From contig NZ_FZOF01000024.1 in NCBI RefSeq assembly GCF_900188405.1, forward strand, positions 78,875 to 142,874: a stretch of DNA of 64,000 bases, written 5' to 3'. The position numbers were made by a program, and so were the translations under genes. The notes below the pieces were generated by a model. The model did not search any database, was not told where the DNA came from, and saw only the letters and a list, made by a program, of their open reading frames with translations. The stretch is from Actinacidiphila glaucinigra (GTDB lineage: Bacteria; Actinomycetota; Actinomycetes; Streptomycetales; Streptomycetaceae). Positions 32,301 through 40,352 of the stretch are shown one piece after another. The first letter of the stretch is position 1, and every line of letters begins with the position of its first letter.

Positions 32301-32468
32301 ATGCCCGCTCTCGCTCTCTGCGCCTTCGCGTTCGAGCAGCTCGTCCAGTGGCGGTACGGCGCGGCCGGCGCCTTCGCCGTCGGACTGTTCACGGTGGGCC
32401 ACAAGGCCCGCAACACGACGTTCACGTGCGTCGGACTCGCGGTGATCGCGCTGCTGCTGGCCCAGTAG
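32301..32468 (+). CDS. Small membrane protein, copy 1 of a tandem pair
   Basis: 55 residues from the ATG at 32301, with GAAGGAGTG upstream. The sequence is FEQLVQWRYGAAGAF, a hydrophobic stretch, GHKARNTTFTCVG and a final hydrophobic helix ending LLLAQ. Two membrane segments form a hairpin with a short basic loop. It aligns with the next gene: EQxxxWxYG, G, AR, CVG and the last helix are shared. No function is known to me; size and shape recall holin-like or regulatory membrane peptides. Confidence 0.75.
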   Translation: MPALALCAFAFEQLVQWRYGAAGAFAVGLFTVGHKARNTTFTCVGLAVIALLLAQ

Positions 32469-32526
32469 GGCCGGTGCGGCAGCGGACCCGCGCCTTTCGG
32501 TCGGTCACCTCGGAAGGGGGTGGGTC

Positions 32527-32706
32527 ATGCTGTGGAGTCATGTCCTGGCGGCGCTGCTGGAGCAGTACCTGGCCTGGCAGTACGGGCCGTTGATGGGGCT
32601 GGGCGTACTGCTGGTGGCCGCCGGGCTCAGGGCGCGTTCCGGCTATGCGATGTGCGTCGGCGGGGTACTCGTCCTCCTGGTGCTGGTGTCCTACGGGCAC
32701 CGGTAG
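32527..32706 (+). CDS. Small membrane protein, copy 2 of a tandem pair
   Basis: 59 residues from the ATG at 32527, with GGAAGGGGG upstream, 58 bases after copy 1. The sequence LEQYLAWQYGPLMGL, GLRARSGYAMCVGG and a last helix LVLLVLVSYG repeats the pattern of copy 1. Two membrane segments. It ends 7 bases before the convergent Eis-like gene, with no terminator between them. Confidence 0.72.
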   Translation: MLWSHVLAALLEQYLAWQYGPLMGLGVLLVAAGLRARSGYAMCVGGVLVLLVLVSYGHR

Positions 32707-32712
32707 CGACGG

Positions 32713-33954
32713 CTAGAACGTGTCGATCGGCCAGGGCTTGCGCGCCGTACGGAACAGCGCGTCGACGCGGGCCGCGCCGCCCGGGCGGGATTCCGTGACG
32801 CCGCCCGTGACGGTCAGGCGGGCCGCGGACTCGTCGCCGAGGTAGAGGGAGGCGAGGGCGGCGGCCGTGAGGGAGACGTCCGGGGCGGCGGAGGGGGCCG
32901 CCTCGGCGGTGGCGGTGCCGTCGGCGGCGGCTTCGAGGCGGAAGCGGCCGGCCGCGTACCCGTCGGGGTCGGCGACGTCGAGGACGGCCGAGCCCGGGGC
33001 CGCGTACGTACGGGCCGCCAGCGCCCGCGGCACGTCGAGCAGCCGCAGCCACAGGAAGTCGCTGGTGGAGTGGACGTGGGCGGCGCGCGGGTCGTCCAGC
33101 AGCAGCGGCAGGACGTCGTCCTGGCCGCGGAAGCCGGTGCGCACGGTGGCGACCCAGTCCATGGCGAGCATGTAGCGCCACAGGGCGCGCTCGGCCTCGG
33201 GGGTGGCGGCGATCAACTCCCGCACGGTGAGCGGGACCTTCGGGAACATGCCGTGCCAGGTGTCCTCGGCCGTGTACGCGGCCAGGCCGTCGACGCGTCC
33301 GGAGGCGTCCCGGTAGAGCACGAAGGTCGGTTCCTTCCAGGGGAAGGAGGGGTTGATCACCGTCCCGGTGGCGTACTCCCAGTTGCGCTCGGTGCGGTTG
33401 ATCGCGCCGGGATGGCGCAGCCGCACCCGGTCGTGGAGCAGGGGTCCGAGCTTGAGGACCTCGGACGGGTCCGCCAGGTCGATGCGGCCGCTGTCGGACG
33501 GCGCCCCCTGGGGGCGGCCCGCGCGGGCGGTGTCGACCTCCCACTCGGTGACCCCGGCGGCGGGGCCGAAGCCGAAGCGGCCGTAGATCCGGTACTCCGC
33601 GGCGACGAGGATCGCGACCGGCTCTCCTCGGCGCACGGAGGCGTCGAGTTCCGCGGCCATCATGCGGGAGGCGAGGCCGCGTCGGCGGTGCGTGGCGGTG
33701 ACGGAGACATTGGTGATCGCCGAGGCGGGCAGCACCGCGCCGCCTGGCACGGTGAGTTCACGGGGCATGCTGCGGAACGTGGCCACGCAGCGGCCCTCGT
33801 CGAAGGCGCCCTGGGTGCGGTCCAGGTCCGTCTGGGAGCGGCGGAGGCCGATCTCCTCCTCGGTCACCGACGGGGGCCGGTGAAACCCGGCCTTCGCGGC
33901 GCGCAGCCAGCCGGGGAAGTCGTAGTCGCCGATCGTACGGACCTCAAGGCTCAT
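32713..33954 (-). CDS. Eis-type GNAT N-acetyltransferase
   Basis: 413 residues from the ATG at 33954. The layout is that of the Eis (enhanced intracellular survival) family: an N-terminal GNAT domain with the acetyl-CoA loop VSVTATHRRRGLASRMMAAEL, a second degenerate GNAT domain (about 160-300), and a C-terminal sterol-carrier-like domain ending at the conserved carboxyl-terminal Phe (WPIDTF), whose carboxylate is used in catalysis in Eis. Members acetylate amines such as aminoglycosides or lysines. The physiological substrate in Streptomyces is unclear. Confidence 0.9.
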   Translation of the reverse strand: MSLEVRTIGDYDFPGWLRAAKAGFHRPPSVTEEEIGLRRSQTDLDRTQGAFDEGRCVATFRSMPRELTVPGGAVLPASAITNVSVTATHRRRGLASRMMAAELDASVRRGEPVAILVAAEYRIYGRFGFGPAAGVTEWEVDTARAGRPQGAPSDSGRIDLADPSEVLKLGPLLHDRVRLRHPGAINRTERNWEYATGTVINPSFPWKEPTFVLYRDASGRVDGLAAYTAEDTWHGMFPKVPLTVRELIAATPEAERALWRYMLAMDWVATVRTGFRGQDDVLPLLLDDPRAAHVHSTSDFLWLRLLDVPRALAARTYAAPGSAVLDVADPDGYAAGRFRLEAAADGTATAEAAPSAAPDVSLTAAALASLYLGDESAARLTVTGGVTESRPGGAARVDALFRTARKPWPIDTF

Positions 33955-34012
33955 GCCCCGCACGGTAGGCGGAGCTCAGCCCCGGGCGCATCCCGTTTTC
34001 GCCGAGCCGCGG

Positions 34013-34585
34013 TCAGTCGCCCGCCAGCAGGTCGTCGACCCGTGCCTCGCCCTCGCGGTAGCGGCGGGCGATCTCGGTGCTGCAGCCGTCGACCGTCCGC
34101 TGCAGGGACTGCCGGCAGCGCGAGACCTGCTGCTCGTTGCGGACCAGCCGGCCCATCGCGTCGTGGAGTTCCTGGTCGGTGCGGGCCTCCAGGTCGGAGA
34201 GCTGGACCTCGGCGAGCATCTCCTCGGCGAGCTGCCGGTAGCGCTCGCTGTGCGGGGTGCCCAGGGTGACGTGGCGGGCGGAGGAGCGGTGCCGGGACGG
34301 GGTGTCCGTGAGGATCTCGGAGAGCCGGTCGAGCACGGGGGCGTCCGGGGCGGTGCGCCGGGCGAGTTCGGCCCGGAGGATGTCGATCCGGCCCTGGAGG
34401 AGCCGCCGCAGATAGGAGAGGTCGGCCTCCTCCAGCTGGGCCTCGCGGCGCGCGGTGCGCAGCCCTTCGAGGGTGAGGCCGGCGAAGTCGGGCTGGGGGG
34501 TGCCGGCGGTGAGGGGGGAGCGCGGGCCCGGTGCCTTGAGCATGCGATCGCCTTCCGCCGTGCCGGTCGTGATGCTGTGCTTCAT
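34013..34585 (-). CDS. rsiG: RsiG, c-di-GMP-dependent anti-sigma factor for WhiG
   Basis: 190 residues from the ATG at 34585. Recognised by two copies of the c-di-GMP-binding motif E(x3)S(x2)R(x3)Q(x3)D: residues E53-S57-R60-Q64-D68 (EADLSYLRRLLQGRID) and E151-S155-R158-Q162-D166 (EQQVSRCRQSLQRTVD). Both lie on long helices that form an antiparallel coiled coil. In Streptomyces RsiG bound to c-di-GMP holds the sporulation sigma factor WhiG inactive. WhiG is not encoded here. The gene appears monocistronic. Confidence 0.93.
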   Translation of the reverse strand: MKHSITTGTAEGDRMLKAPGPRSPLTAGTPQPDFAGLTLEGLRTARREAQLEEADLSYLRRLLQGRIDILRAELARRTAPDAPVLDRLSEILTDTPSRHRSSARHVTLGTPHSERYRQLAEEMLAEVQLSDLEARTDQELHDAMGRLVRNEQQVSRCRQSLQRTVDGCSTEIARRYREGEARVDDLLAGD

Positions 34586-34756
34586 CGCTGTCCGTCCCCT
34601 CGTCCCCCACGTCGGGCAGATATCGATCGTGCCACCGAGTAACTGCGTCGCGCAGGCACCTGCACCCGAACGGCGGCTCCGGACAGTTGTGCGTGAGTCC
34701 AAGCGGGCGTACGGCCCGGGTGCCGCGCGCCCCCGCCGAGCCGGGACAATGTCGGC

Positions 34757-35182
34757 ATGCGTGCGGTGGCCCAGCGGGTGAGCGAAGCGAGTGTCGTGGT
34801 GGACGGCGAGACGGTCGGGGAGATCGCCGGTCCCGGCCTGTGCGTGCTGGTGGGGGTGACGCACGACGACACGGAGGAGAAGGCGGCCCAACTGGCCCGG
34901 AAGCTGTGGGGGCTGCGCATCCTGCCCGGGGAGAGGTCCTGCTCGGACATCGCCGCGCCGCTGCTCGTGATCTCCCAGTTCACCCTCTACGGTGACGCCC
35001 GCAAGGGGCGCCGCCCCACCTGGAACGCGGCGGCGCCCGGCCCGGTCGCCGAGCCGCTGGTGGACGAGGTCGTGGCGCAACTGCGGTCGCTGGGCGCGCA
35101 CGTGGAGACGGGCCGGTTCGGAGCGGAGATGAAGGTCTCGCTCACGAACGACGGCCCGTTCACGGTCGTGCTGGAGATGTAG
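34757..35182 (+). CDS. dtd: D-aminoacyl-tRNA deacylase
   Basis: Removes D-amino acids (and glycine mischarged to tRNA-Ala) from tRNA. 141 residues, ATG at 34757, with GACAAT 9 bases upstream suggesting a leaderless message. The conserved start MRAVAQRVSEASVVVDG, the cross-subunit SQFTLYGDARKGRRP motif and the C-terminal LTNDGPFTVVLEM (NxGPV/F motif) are complete. It converges on ygfZ with 5 bases between stops. Confidence 0.96.
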   Translation: MRAVAQRVSEASVVVDGETVGEIAGPGLCVLVGVTHDDTEEKAAQLARKLWGLRILPGERSCSDIAAPLLVISQFTLYGDARKGRRPTWNAAAPGPVAEPLVDEVVAQLRSLGAHVETGRFGAEMKVSLTNDGPFTVVLEM

Positions 35183-35187
35183 GGCGG

Positions 35188-36168
35188 CTACGGTTCGACG
35201 ACGGTCTCCTGGCTCGCCGCCGTCCCGTCCGCCAGCAGCGCGGCGTCCACGGGCGTGTTGCGCTTGATCACGGCGAGGGCGATCGGGCCCAGCTCCCAGT
35301 GCCGGGCGGAGGAGGTGACGGTGCCGACCGGGCGGCCGTCCGGCCCGTCGGCGGCGAGCCGCACGGGGGTGCCGTGGCCGGGCAGCTTGACCTCGCTGCC
35401 GTCGAGGTGGAGGAAGACCAGGCGGCGCGGCGGCCGGCCGAGGTTGTGCACCCGGGCGACGGTCTCCTGGCCGCGGTAGCAGCCCTTGTCGAGGTGGACG
35501 GCGGTGTCCAGCCAGCCCAGCTCGTGCGGAATGGTGCGGTGGTCGGTCTCCAGGCCGACCCGCGGCCGGTGCGCCTCGATCCGCAGCGCCTCCAGGGCGA
35601 GCACGCCGACGGGGCTGCCGACCTGCCGCGCGAGGTCCTCCAGTTCGCCGCGCGGCACGAACACGTCGCGGCCGTGGGGGACCTCGCGCACCGGCCAGTC
35701 CGCGGGGACGGCGGCGATGCTGCCCGCGGGCAGGTGCACGACGGCGTACTCGCCGGTCCGGTCCGAGACGTCGACCTGGTAGAAGAACTTCATGCTCTCC
35801 AGGTACGCGATGAGCTCGCCCTGTGTGCCGGGCTCGACGTGCATCCAGGTGGTCGCGCCGTCGTCGACGAGGTAGAGGGCGTGCTCGATGTGGCCGTGCG
35901 CGGAGAGGATCAGCGCCTCGGTGGCCCGGCCGGGCGGGAGGTCGCTGACGTGCTGGGTCAGCAGCAGGTGGAGCCACGCGAGGCGGTCCTGGCCGGTGAC
36001 GGCGACGACGCCCCGGTGGGAGAGGTCGACGAATCCCTTGCCGTCCGCCAGTGCGCGCTGCTCGCGGAAGAGGTCTCCGTAGTGTGCGGCGACCCCCTCG
36101 TCGGGGCCTTCCGCGGGGACGGCACCGGGGAGCGACAGCAGGGGACTGGTCGTTGTTTGGCGCTGCAT
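35188..36168 (-). CDS. ygfZ: YgfZ/GcvT-domain folate-binding protein (Fe-S cluster repair)
   Basis: Folate-dependent helper for repair or assembly of certain Fe-S enzymes. 326 residues from the ATG at 36168. The signature K-G-C-[FY]-x-G-Q-E is seen as LDKGCYRGQETVARVHNLG near residue 235. GcvT-like folds: VDLSHRGVVAVTGQDRLAWLHLLLTQHV at the start and a C-terminal beta-barrel domain (VGTVTSSARHWELGPIALAVIKR). It is separated from nur by 10 bases on the same strand, so the two could share a message. Confidence 0.93.
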   Translation of the reverse strand: MQRQTTTSPLLSLPGAVPAEGPDEGVAAHYGDLFREQRALADGKGFVDLSHRGVVAVTGQDRLAWLHLLLTQHVSDLPPGRATEALILSAHGHIEHALYLVDDGATTWMHVEPGTQGELIAYLESMKFFYQVDVSDRTGEYAVVHLPAGSIAAVPADWPVREVPHGRDVFVPRGELEDLARQVGSPVGVLALEALRIEAHRPRVGLETDHRTIPHELGWLDTAVHLDKGCYRGQETVARVHNLGRPPRRLVFLHLDGSEVKLPGHGTPVRLAADGPDGRPVGTVTSSARHWELGPIALAVIKRNTPVDAALLADGTAASQETVVEP

Positions 36169-36178
36169 GCCCACCACC

Positions 36179-36631
36179 CTACGTCCGGTTACTTGAACCC
36201 TCAGGCGTTCGGGGCTTCCCCGCGCAGTCCGCGCAGCGACCGAAGATCGCGAAGTGCTTCATGTCGGTCTCGAAGCCGTACGCCTCGCGCAGCCGCGAGG
36301 TCAGCGGCTCTGCGACGGACACGTCCGCCTCGATGACCGACTCGCAGTCCCGGCACACCAGGTGGATGTGGTGGTGCCGGTCCGCGAGGTGGTACGTGGG
36401 GGCGCCGTGCCCGAGGTGGGCGTGGCTGACCAGGCCCAGCTCCTCGAGGAGCTCCAGGGTGCGGTAGACCGTGGAGATGTTGACGCCGGAGGCGGTCTTG
36501 CGCACCTCGGTCAGGATGTCGTCGGGAGTGGCGTGCTCCAGCGTGTCGACCGCCTCCAGGACAAGCTGCCGCTGCGGCGTCAGCCGGTAGCCGCGCTGCC
36601 TCAGATCGCTCTTCCAGTCCGTGGTGACCAC
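36179..36631 (-). CDS. nur: Fur-family nickel-responsive regulator Nur
   Basis: Represses nickel uptake and controls the switch between Fe- and Ni-superoxide dismutase in Streptomyces. 150 residues from the GTG at 36631. The winged helix (about 8-85) has RGYRLTPQRQLVLEAVDTLEHATPDDIL and GVNISTVYRTLELLEELGLV. The metal-rich part has GAPTYHLADRHHHIHLVCRDC and a second CxxC (GRCADC). The HHHIHLVC stretch and gene neighbourhood match S. coelicolor Nur (SCO4179) better than Zur, FurA or CatR, from memory. Confidence 0.88.
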   Translation of the reverse strand: MVTTDWKSDLRQRGYRLTPQRQLVLEAVDTLEHATPDDILTEVRKTASGVNISTVYRTLELLEELGLVSHAHLGHGAPTYHLADRHHHIHLVCRDCESVIEADVSVAEPLTSRLREAYGFETDMKHFAIFGRCADCAGKPRTPEGSSNRT

Positions 36632-36654
36632 GAGGACAGTCTAGGCAGGGAAAA

Positions 36655-36680
36655 GGGGGATCACGGAGTCGTGATCCCCC
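36655..36680 (-). terminator. Terminator of the FABP-like operon
   Basis: GGGGGATCACG (36655-36665) pairs with CGTGATCCCCC (36670-36680), with a 4-base loop. On the minus strand the stem is followed by TTTT, giving a canonical intrinsic terminator for the gene at 36736. Confidence 0.88.
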
Positions 36681-36735
36681 TCGGGCAGCCGTACGGGGCC
36701 GCCGGGCCCGCTCGGCGGCGGGCCGGGCGGACGGC

Positions 36736-37299
36736 TCAGCGGAAGAAGGCGATGCCGTCGTCCGGGAGGTCCTTGAGGTCCTTCGCCCACTCGCTGGGGT
36801 TGACGACCTTCTTCAGGTGCGCCGACATGTAGGGGCGGAGCGGCACCTCGGGGGTGGCCTTCTCGCCGACCCACATCAGGTCGCTCTTGACGTAGCCGTA
36901 CAGGCGCTTGCCGCCGCTGTACGGGGGTGCGTCGCCGAGCCGGGCCACGGCGTCGGTGACGAGGTCGATCTGCGGCTTGGCCTCGGCGAGCTCGCCGTAC
37001 CAGATCTCGATGACGCCGTCGTCGCGGGTCATGGTGATCTCGACCTTGCGGTCCTTGTCGATGCGCCAGAAGCCGGACTCGCTCTCCAGCGGCTTCACCG
37101 GCTTGCCCTCGGCGTCCAGCACCCAGGTCTTGGAGGTGTACTCCAGGAACGGCCGACCGTCGTGGCCGAAGATCACTTCCTGCCCGAAGTTGCACTTCTC
37201 GGCGCCCGGGAAGTCGAAGACGCCCGCGCCCTCCCAGGTGCCCAGGAGGAAGGCGAGGGGGACGAGGTCGGGATGCAGGTCGGAGGGGATCTCGATCAT
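36736..37299 (-). CDS. FABP/nitrobindin-like heme-binding beta-barrel protein
   Basis: 187 residues from the ATG at 37299. The nitrobindin signature appears as LAFLLGTWEGAGVFDFPGAE, FGQEVIFGHDGRPFLEYTSKTW, GFWRIDKDRKVEITMTRDDGVIEIWYGEL and a C-terminal YMSAHLKKV that supplies the candidate heme-ligand His region. Family members bind ferric heme and isomerise peroxynitrite or bind NO; whether heme is bound here cannot be read. It follows a 35-residue membrane peptide with only 2 bases between stop and start. Confidence 0.86.
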   Translation of the reverse strand: MIEIPSDLHPDLVPLAFLLGTWEGAGVFDFPGAEKCNFGQEVIFGHDGRPFLEYTSKTWVLDAEGKPVKPLESESGFWRIDKDRKVEITMTRDDGVIEIWYGELAEAKPQIDLVTDAVARLGDAPPYSGGKRLYGYVKSDLMWVGEKATPEVPLRPYMSAHLKKVVNPSEWAKDLKDLPDDGIAFFR

Positions 37300-37301
37300 G
37301 T

Positions 37302-37409
37302 TCAGCGCTGTCCCTGGTAGAGCTTCTTCACAGCCAGAGCGGAGAACGCGATGACGCCCAGGCAGACCAGGACGAGCAGGGTGTCGAAGAAGAACTCGAT
37401 GGGGCTCAC
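37302..37409 (-). CDS. 35-residue membrane peptide upstream of the FABP gene
   Basis: From the GTG at 37409, with GAGGAG 8-13 bases upstream: short start VSPIEFFFDTL, a hydrophobic segment (LVLVCLGVIAFSALAV) and a basic tail KKLYQGQR. A single membrane helix, N-out/C-in by the positive tail. Its stop is 2 bases before the ATG of the FABP-like protein, so the two are translationally coupled. The good ribosome-binding site and tight spacing support a real gene. Confidence 0.72.
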   Translation of the reverse strand: MSPIEFFFDTLLVLVCLGVIAFSALAVKKLYQGQR

Positions 37410-37554
37410 GAGCGTGCTCCTCGGGCAGGCGCGGACGGTCGGCGGCCCGGTGGGGCCAGTACGAGTCTAGTGGGCGGGTACGGGCGCGGCCGCGCGAGGT
37501 CCGCGCGCCGCGCCCGTACCCGGTGTCCCGCCCTCGTCCCGCCGGCGGCCCGGG

Positions 37555-38571
37555 TCAGCCGAGCAGCTGCGCCTGGAGCAGCACGGTCTGGTGGAACGGG
37601 ACCGCCGACTGGGTCCCGCGCTTCTCCATGTGGACCACGGCGAGGGTGTCCCCCGCGGTGATGTACGCGGCGCGCAGATGTGTGGCGCCGCGCGGCGCGG
37701 CCTCGTTGTACGGCGAGACCATCTCCCCCTTGGGAACGGCCGAGTCGTCGTCGCTCCACGCGGTGTCCGTCCCCGGGTGGGCCGCCTGCGCGAAGGCGGG
37801 GGGGACGATCAGCTCGTTCCTGACCCGGGTCGTGTACGGCTTGGTGGCGAACTGGACGAGGTAGATCTCGGTGCGGGTGCCGTCGGGCATGGTCCAGGCA
37901 CGTGCCGCGACGTGCCGGAGCGTGTTGTCCTCCAGCAGCGCGCGGAACTTCTTGCGGACGCCCTCCGGGTAGATCTCCACGAAGTCGGCCGTCGGCAGCC
38001 AGCCGCCGCGGTCCGGGAACGACGTGTCCCTCTTCGCGCCGCTGGGCACGGGGGGCAGGAGCGTCCGCAGGTCGGCGTGGTGCCGGCCGGCCGGGTTGTC
38101 CCTGTCCATGGCACCGGGCTGTCCGGCGGGCAGCTTGGGCAGCTTCAGCGCCGGGTACGTCCAGCGCCCGTCGTCCGGGGTCTCCAGGCCCGGGATCTCG
38201 GTCCGCTCGGGCTGCGTGACGGCGTACGCCGCGGCACCGCCGAGCACCGCGAACACCACGACGGCGGCGGTCCAGCGAGCGGCGGCGCGCAGGCCCCGCC
38301 GATCGCGCAGCCGCTTCCGCGGGACGGGCGTCACGGCCTCGGCGGGGGTGGCCTCGGCGGGCATCGACTCCGCGACGGGCTCCGCGACGGCGGGCCCGGC
38401 GGGCTCCGCCGGGGTGTCCGACGTCGACGCGGCCTCCGCGGTCACGGGTTCGGACGCGTCGTTCCCGGAAGGCGCGGCGGCGGGACCGGCGTCCGGGAGG
38501 GTCTCCGCCGCCGGGGCGCCGGCCTGCGCCGGGATCTTCTTCACGTCGTCGCTCTGGGTCTGCTCGGTCAT
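37555..38571 (-). CDS. Bitopic membrane protein, paralogue 4 of the array
   Basis: 338 residues from the ATG at 38571. A disordered, Ala/Pro/Glu/Thr-rich cytoplasmic tail (1-95) ends in the basic stop RKRLRDRRGLR, then one membrane helix (about 96-118) and an extracellular domain of about 220 residues. That domain has HADLRTLLPPVPSG, a YPEGVRKKFRALLEDNTLRHVAARAW helix region and the strand TEIYLVQFATKPYTTR. These match the other three array members in order. No catalytic motif. Its start overlaps the previous gene by ATGA. Function unknown. Confidence 0.83.
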   Translation of the reverse strand: MTEQTQSDDVKKIPAQAGAPAAETLPDAGPAAAPSGNDASEPVTAEAASTSDTPAEPAGPAVAEPVAESMPAEATPAEAVTPVPRKRLRDRRGLRAAARWTAAVVVFAVLGGAAAYAVTQPERTEIPGLETPDDGRWTYPALKLPKLPAGQPGAMDRDNPAGRHHADLRTLLPPVPSGAKRDTSFPDRGGWLPTADFVEIYPEGVRKKFRALLEDNTLRHVAARAWTMPDGTRTEIYLVQFATKPYTTRVRNELIVPPAFAQAAHPGTDTAWSDDDSAVPKGEMVSPYNEAAPRGATHLRAAYITAGDTLAVVHMEKRGTQSAVPFHQTVLLQAQLLG

Positions 38572-39494
38572 GCGGCCTCTCCCGGGTCCTGCACGCGGTC
38601 GAGCTGCTCCTTGAGCAGGTCGGCCGCCTCGGTCTTCCGCAACGGCGACGTGCCGGTCACCGACATGCGGATCAGCAGATCGCCCTCGGTGGCCTGACAC
38701 ATCATGCTGTCGAGCTTCTGGCCCGGCTCCTTCGGCGGCAGCACGCAGCGCGCCTTGTCGTGGCCCGCGATCTTCGGGCCGTTGCGGAAGACGCCGAGGG
38801 CCTTGGTGAAGGCGGTGAAGAACTCCGTGCCGGCCTTCGCGGAGCGCTTGTTCTTCATCTGGACGATCTGGGTCTCGACGAAGAACCTCGCCTCGTCCTC
38901 GCGGTAGGTGCGCATGCCCATGCCCTGGATGTGGAGCCCGGCGACCGCCTTGCGCACCAGGTCGCGCTCCTTCTTGGGCACGCCGCCCAGGTCGCCGCGC
39001 ATCAGTTCCTCGGCCCGCTCGGCCGAGAGCTCGGCGTCGTTGCCGAACTCGGCGATGTCCGGCCCCAGGGAGTAGCCGTCGGGCACCGGGAGCAGCAGCT
39101 TTCCGAGCGCGCCGTAGTGGCTGCCGCCGGACTGGGTGCCGTACTCGCCCGTCTTCTTCGGCTCGGGGGCCTTCCAGGTCTGCGCGCTCGCCTTCTTCCC
39201 GTCGTCCTTCTGGTGCTGGAGGACGGCGAAGCCGATGCCGCCGCCCGCGACGACGGCGACCAGTGCGGCGGCCACCCCCAGGGCGACGCCGCGACGGCTC
39301 CTGCGGGGCGCCGGGGCGTTCTCCTCCCCGGTCGGGGCGGGGGCGTTCGCCGGCCCGTCGACGGTCCCGGGTCCGGGCACCGTCCCGCTCGCCGTCTCCG
39401 CCGGCGTCTCGCTCACCGTCTCGCCTGCCGTCTCCGTCCGAGGCTCCGCCGGCGTCGGTTCGGTCACGGCGGGAGAGATCGTCTCGTCGTTCAC
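38568..39494 (-). CDS. Bitopic membrane protein, paralogue 3 of the array
   Basis: 308 residues from the GTG at 39494, overlapping the end of the gene before it by 4 bases. A Thr/Glu/Pro-rich cytoplasmic tail (about 1-65) is followed by RRSRRG and one membrane helix (about 70-92). The extracellular domain has GALGKLLLPVPDGYSLGPDIAEF, a helical part with the ERAEELMRGDLGGVPKKER motif, FVETQIVQMKNKRSAKAGTEFF, and two cysteines (ARCVLPP and MMCQAT) likely to pair. Function unknown. Confidence 0.83.
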   Translation of the reverse strand: MNDETISPAVTEPTPAEPRTETAGETVSETPAETASGTVPGPGTVDGPANAPAPTGEENAPAPRRSRRGVALGVAAALVAVVAGGGIGFAVLQHQKDDGKKASAQTWKAPEPKKTGEYGTQSGGSHYGALGKLLLPVPDGYSLGPDIAEFGNDAELSAERAEELMRGDLGGVPKKERDLVRKAVAGLHIQGMGMRTYREDEARFFVETQIVQMKNKRSAKAGTEFFTAFTKALGVFRNGPKIAGHDKARCVLPPKEPGQKLDSMMCQATEGDLLIRMSVTGTSPLRKTEAADLLKEQLDRVQDPGEAA

Positions 39495-40291
39495 ATGCGC
39501 TCCCACTGCCGCTTGGCCACAGCCTTGATCGTGGACTCGCTGATCGGCCGCCCCGAGGACATCCAGATGTCGATCATGACGTTGCCCTTGCGGGCCAGGG
39601 CGCGTGCCATGTGGACCGGCAGGTAGCCGGCCTTCTCCTCGGAGTAGACCCAGACCCTGCCGTCGCGCGTGCCCGGGATGGCGGAGCCCGCATAGCCCGC
39701 GTACTTCTTGGTCGGCATGTACTCCTGCTGCCCCTCCAGCTCCAGGGGTGTGACCGCCATGTACTCGTCGCGGAACTGCACGAGGCGGATCTCGGTCGTG
39801 GTCGTGGAGGATCCCGAACCGGTCTTCCACGTTGCCGCGGCCAGCCGCCTGAAGTCGCCGTTCAGGAGGTCCCCGAAGATCCAGCCCGGGTCCTTGAAGG
39901 TGTCGGCGTAGTCGTAGAGCGAGACCCAGCCGTCCTCGCCGTACGGGACGGTCCAGTCCTTGGCGCCCTTCGGCCGCTTGAGCAGCAGCTTGCGCAGGTC
40001 CCCGTCGGAGGTGACCAGCGTGTCCTCGGCGGCCGTCAGCGGCTTCGCCGCGGGGGCGGCGCCCTTGGGCTGCACGAGCTTGTGCTGGGCCAGCGGGGGG
40101 AGCGGGGTCTCGGGGCGGTCGTACTGGATCTGGTAGCCGGCGCCGGCGCCCGCCAGGACGCCGAGGACCGCCGCGCAGGCGATCAGCAGGGTGGTCCGGC
40201 CGCGTTTGCGCGGCGGGCGGACGGGGGGCCCGTCCGGAACAGGGGTGTCCTGTTCCGGGACGGGGGTGTCCTCGGACAAGGGGTTCTCCAC
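39491..40291 (-). CDS. Bitopic membrane protein, paralogue 2 of the array
   Basis: 266 residues from the ATG at 40291. A short Pro/Asp-rich tail (1-27), RKRGR, then a membrane helix (about 34-53). The extracellular domain has GDLRKLLLKRPKGAKDW, a YADTFKDPGWIFGDLLNGDFRRLAAATW helix and the strand TEIRLVQFRDEYM, then VHMARALARKGNVMIDIW near the end. It shares the LVQF strand and the LR-LL-P opening with its neighbours. It follows the first array gene by 61 bases. Function unknown. Confidence 0.83.
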   Translation of the reverse strand: MENPLSEDTPVPEQDTPVPDGPPVRPPRKRGRTTLLIACAAVLGVLAGAGAGYQIQYDRPETPLPPLAQHKLVQPKGAAPAAKPLTAAEDTLVTSDGDLRKLLLKRPKGAKDWTVPYGEDGWVSLYDYADTFKDPGWIFGDLLNGDFRRLAAATWKTGSGSSTTTTEIRLVQFRDEYMAVTPLELEGQQEYMPTKKYAGYAGSAIPGTRDGRVWVYSEEKAGYLPVHMARALARKGNVMIDIWMSSGRPISESTIKAVAKRQWERM

Positions 40292-40352
40292 TGGGGTGTT
40301 CGTGGGTGGGTGCGGACGGCGCGCGGGCCGGTCCGTACGTTCGGTGTGCGGC

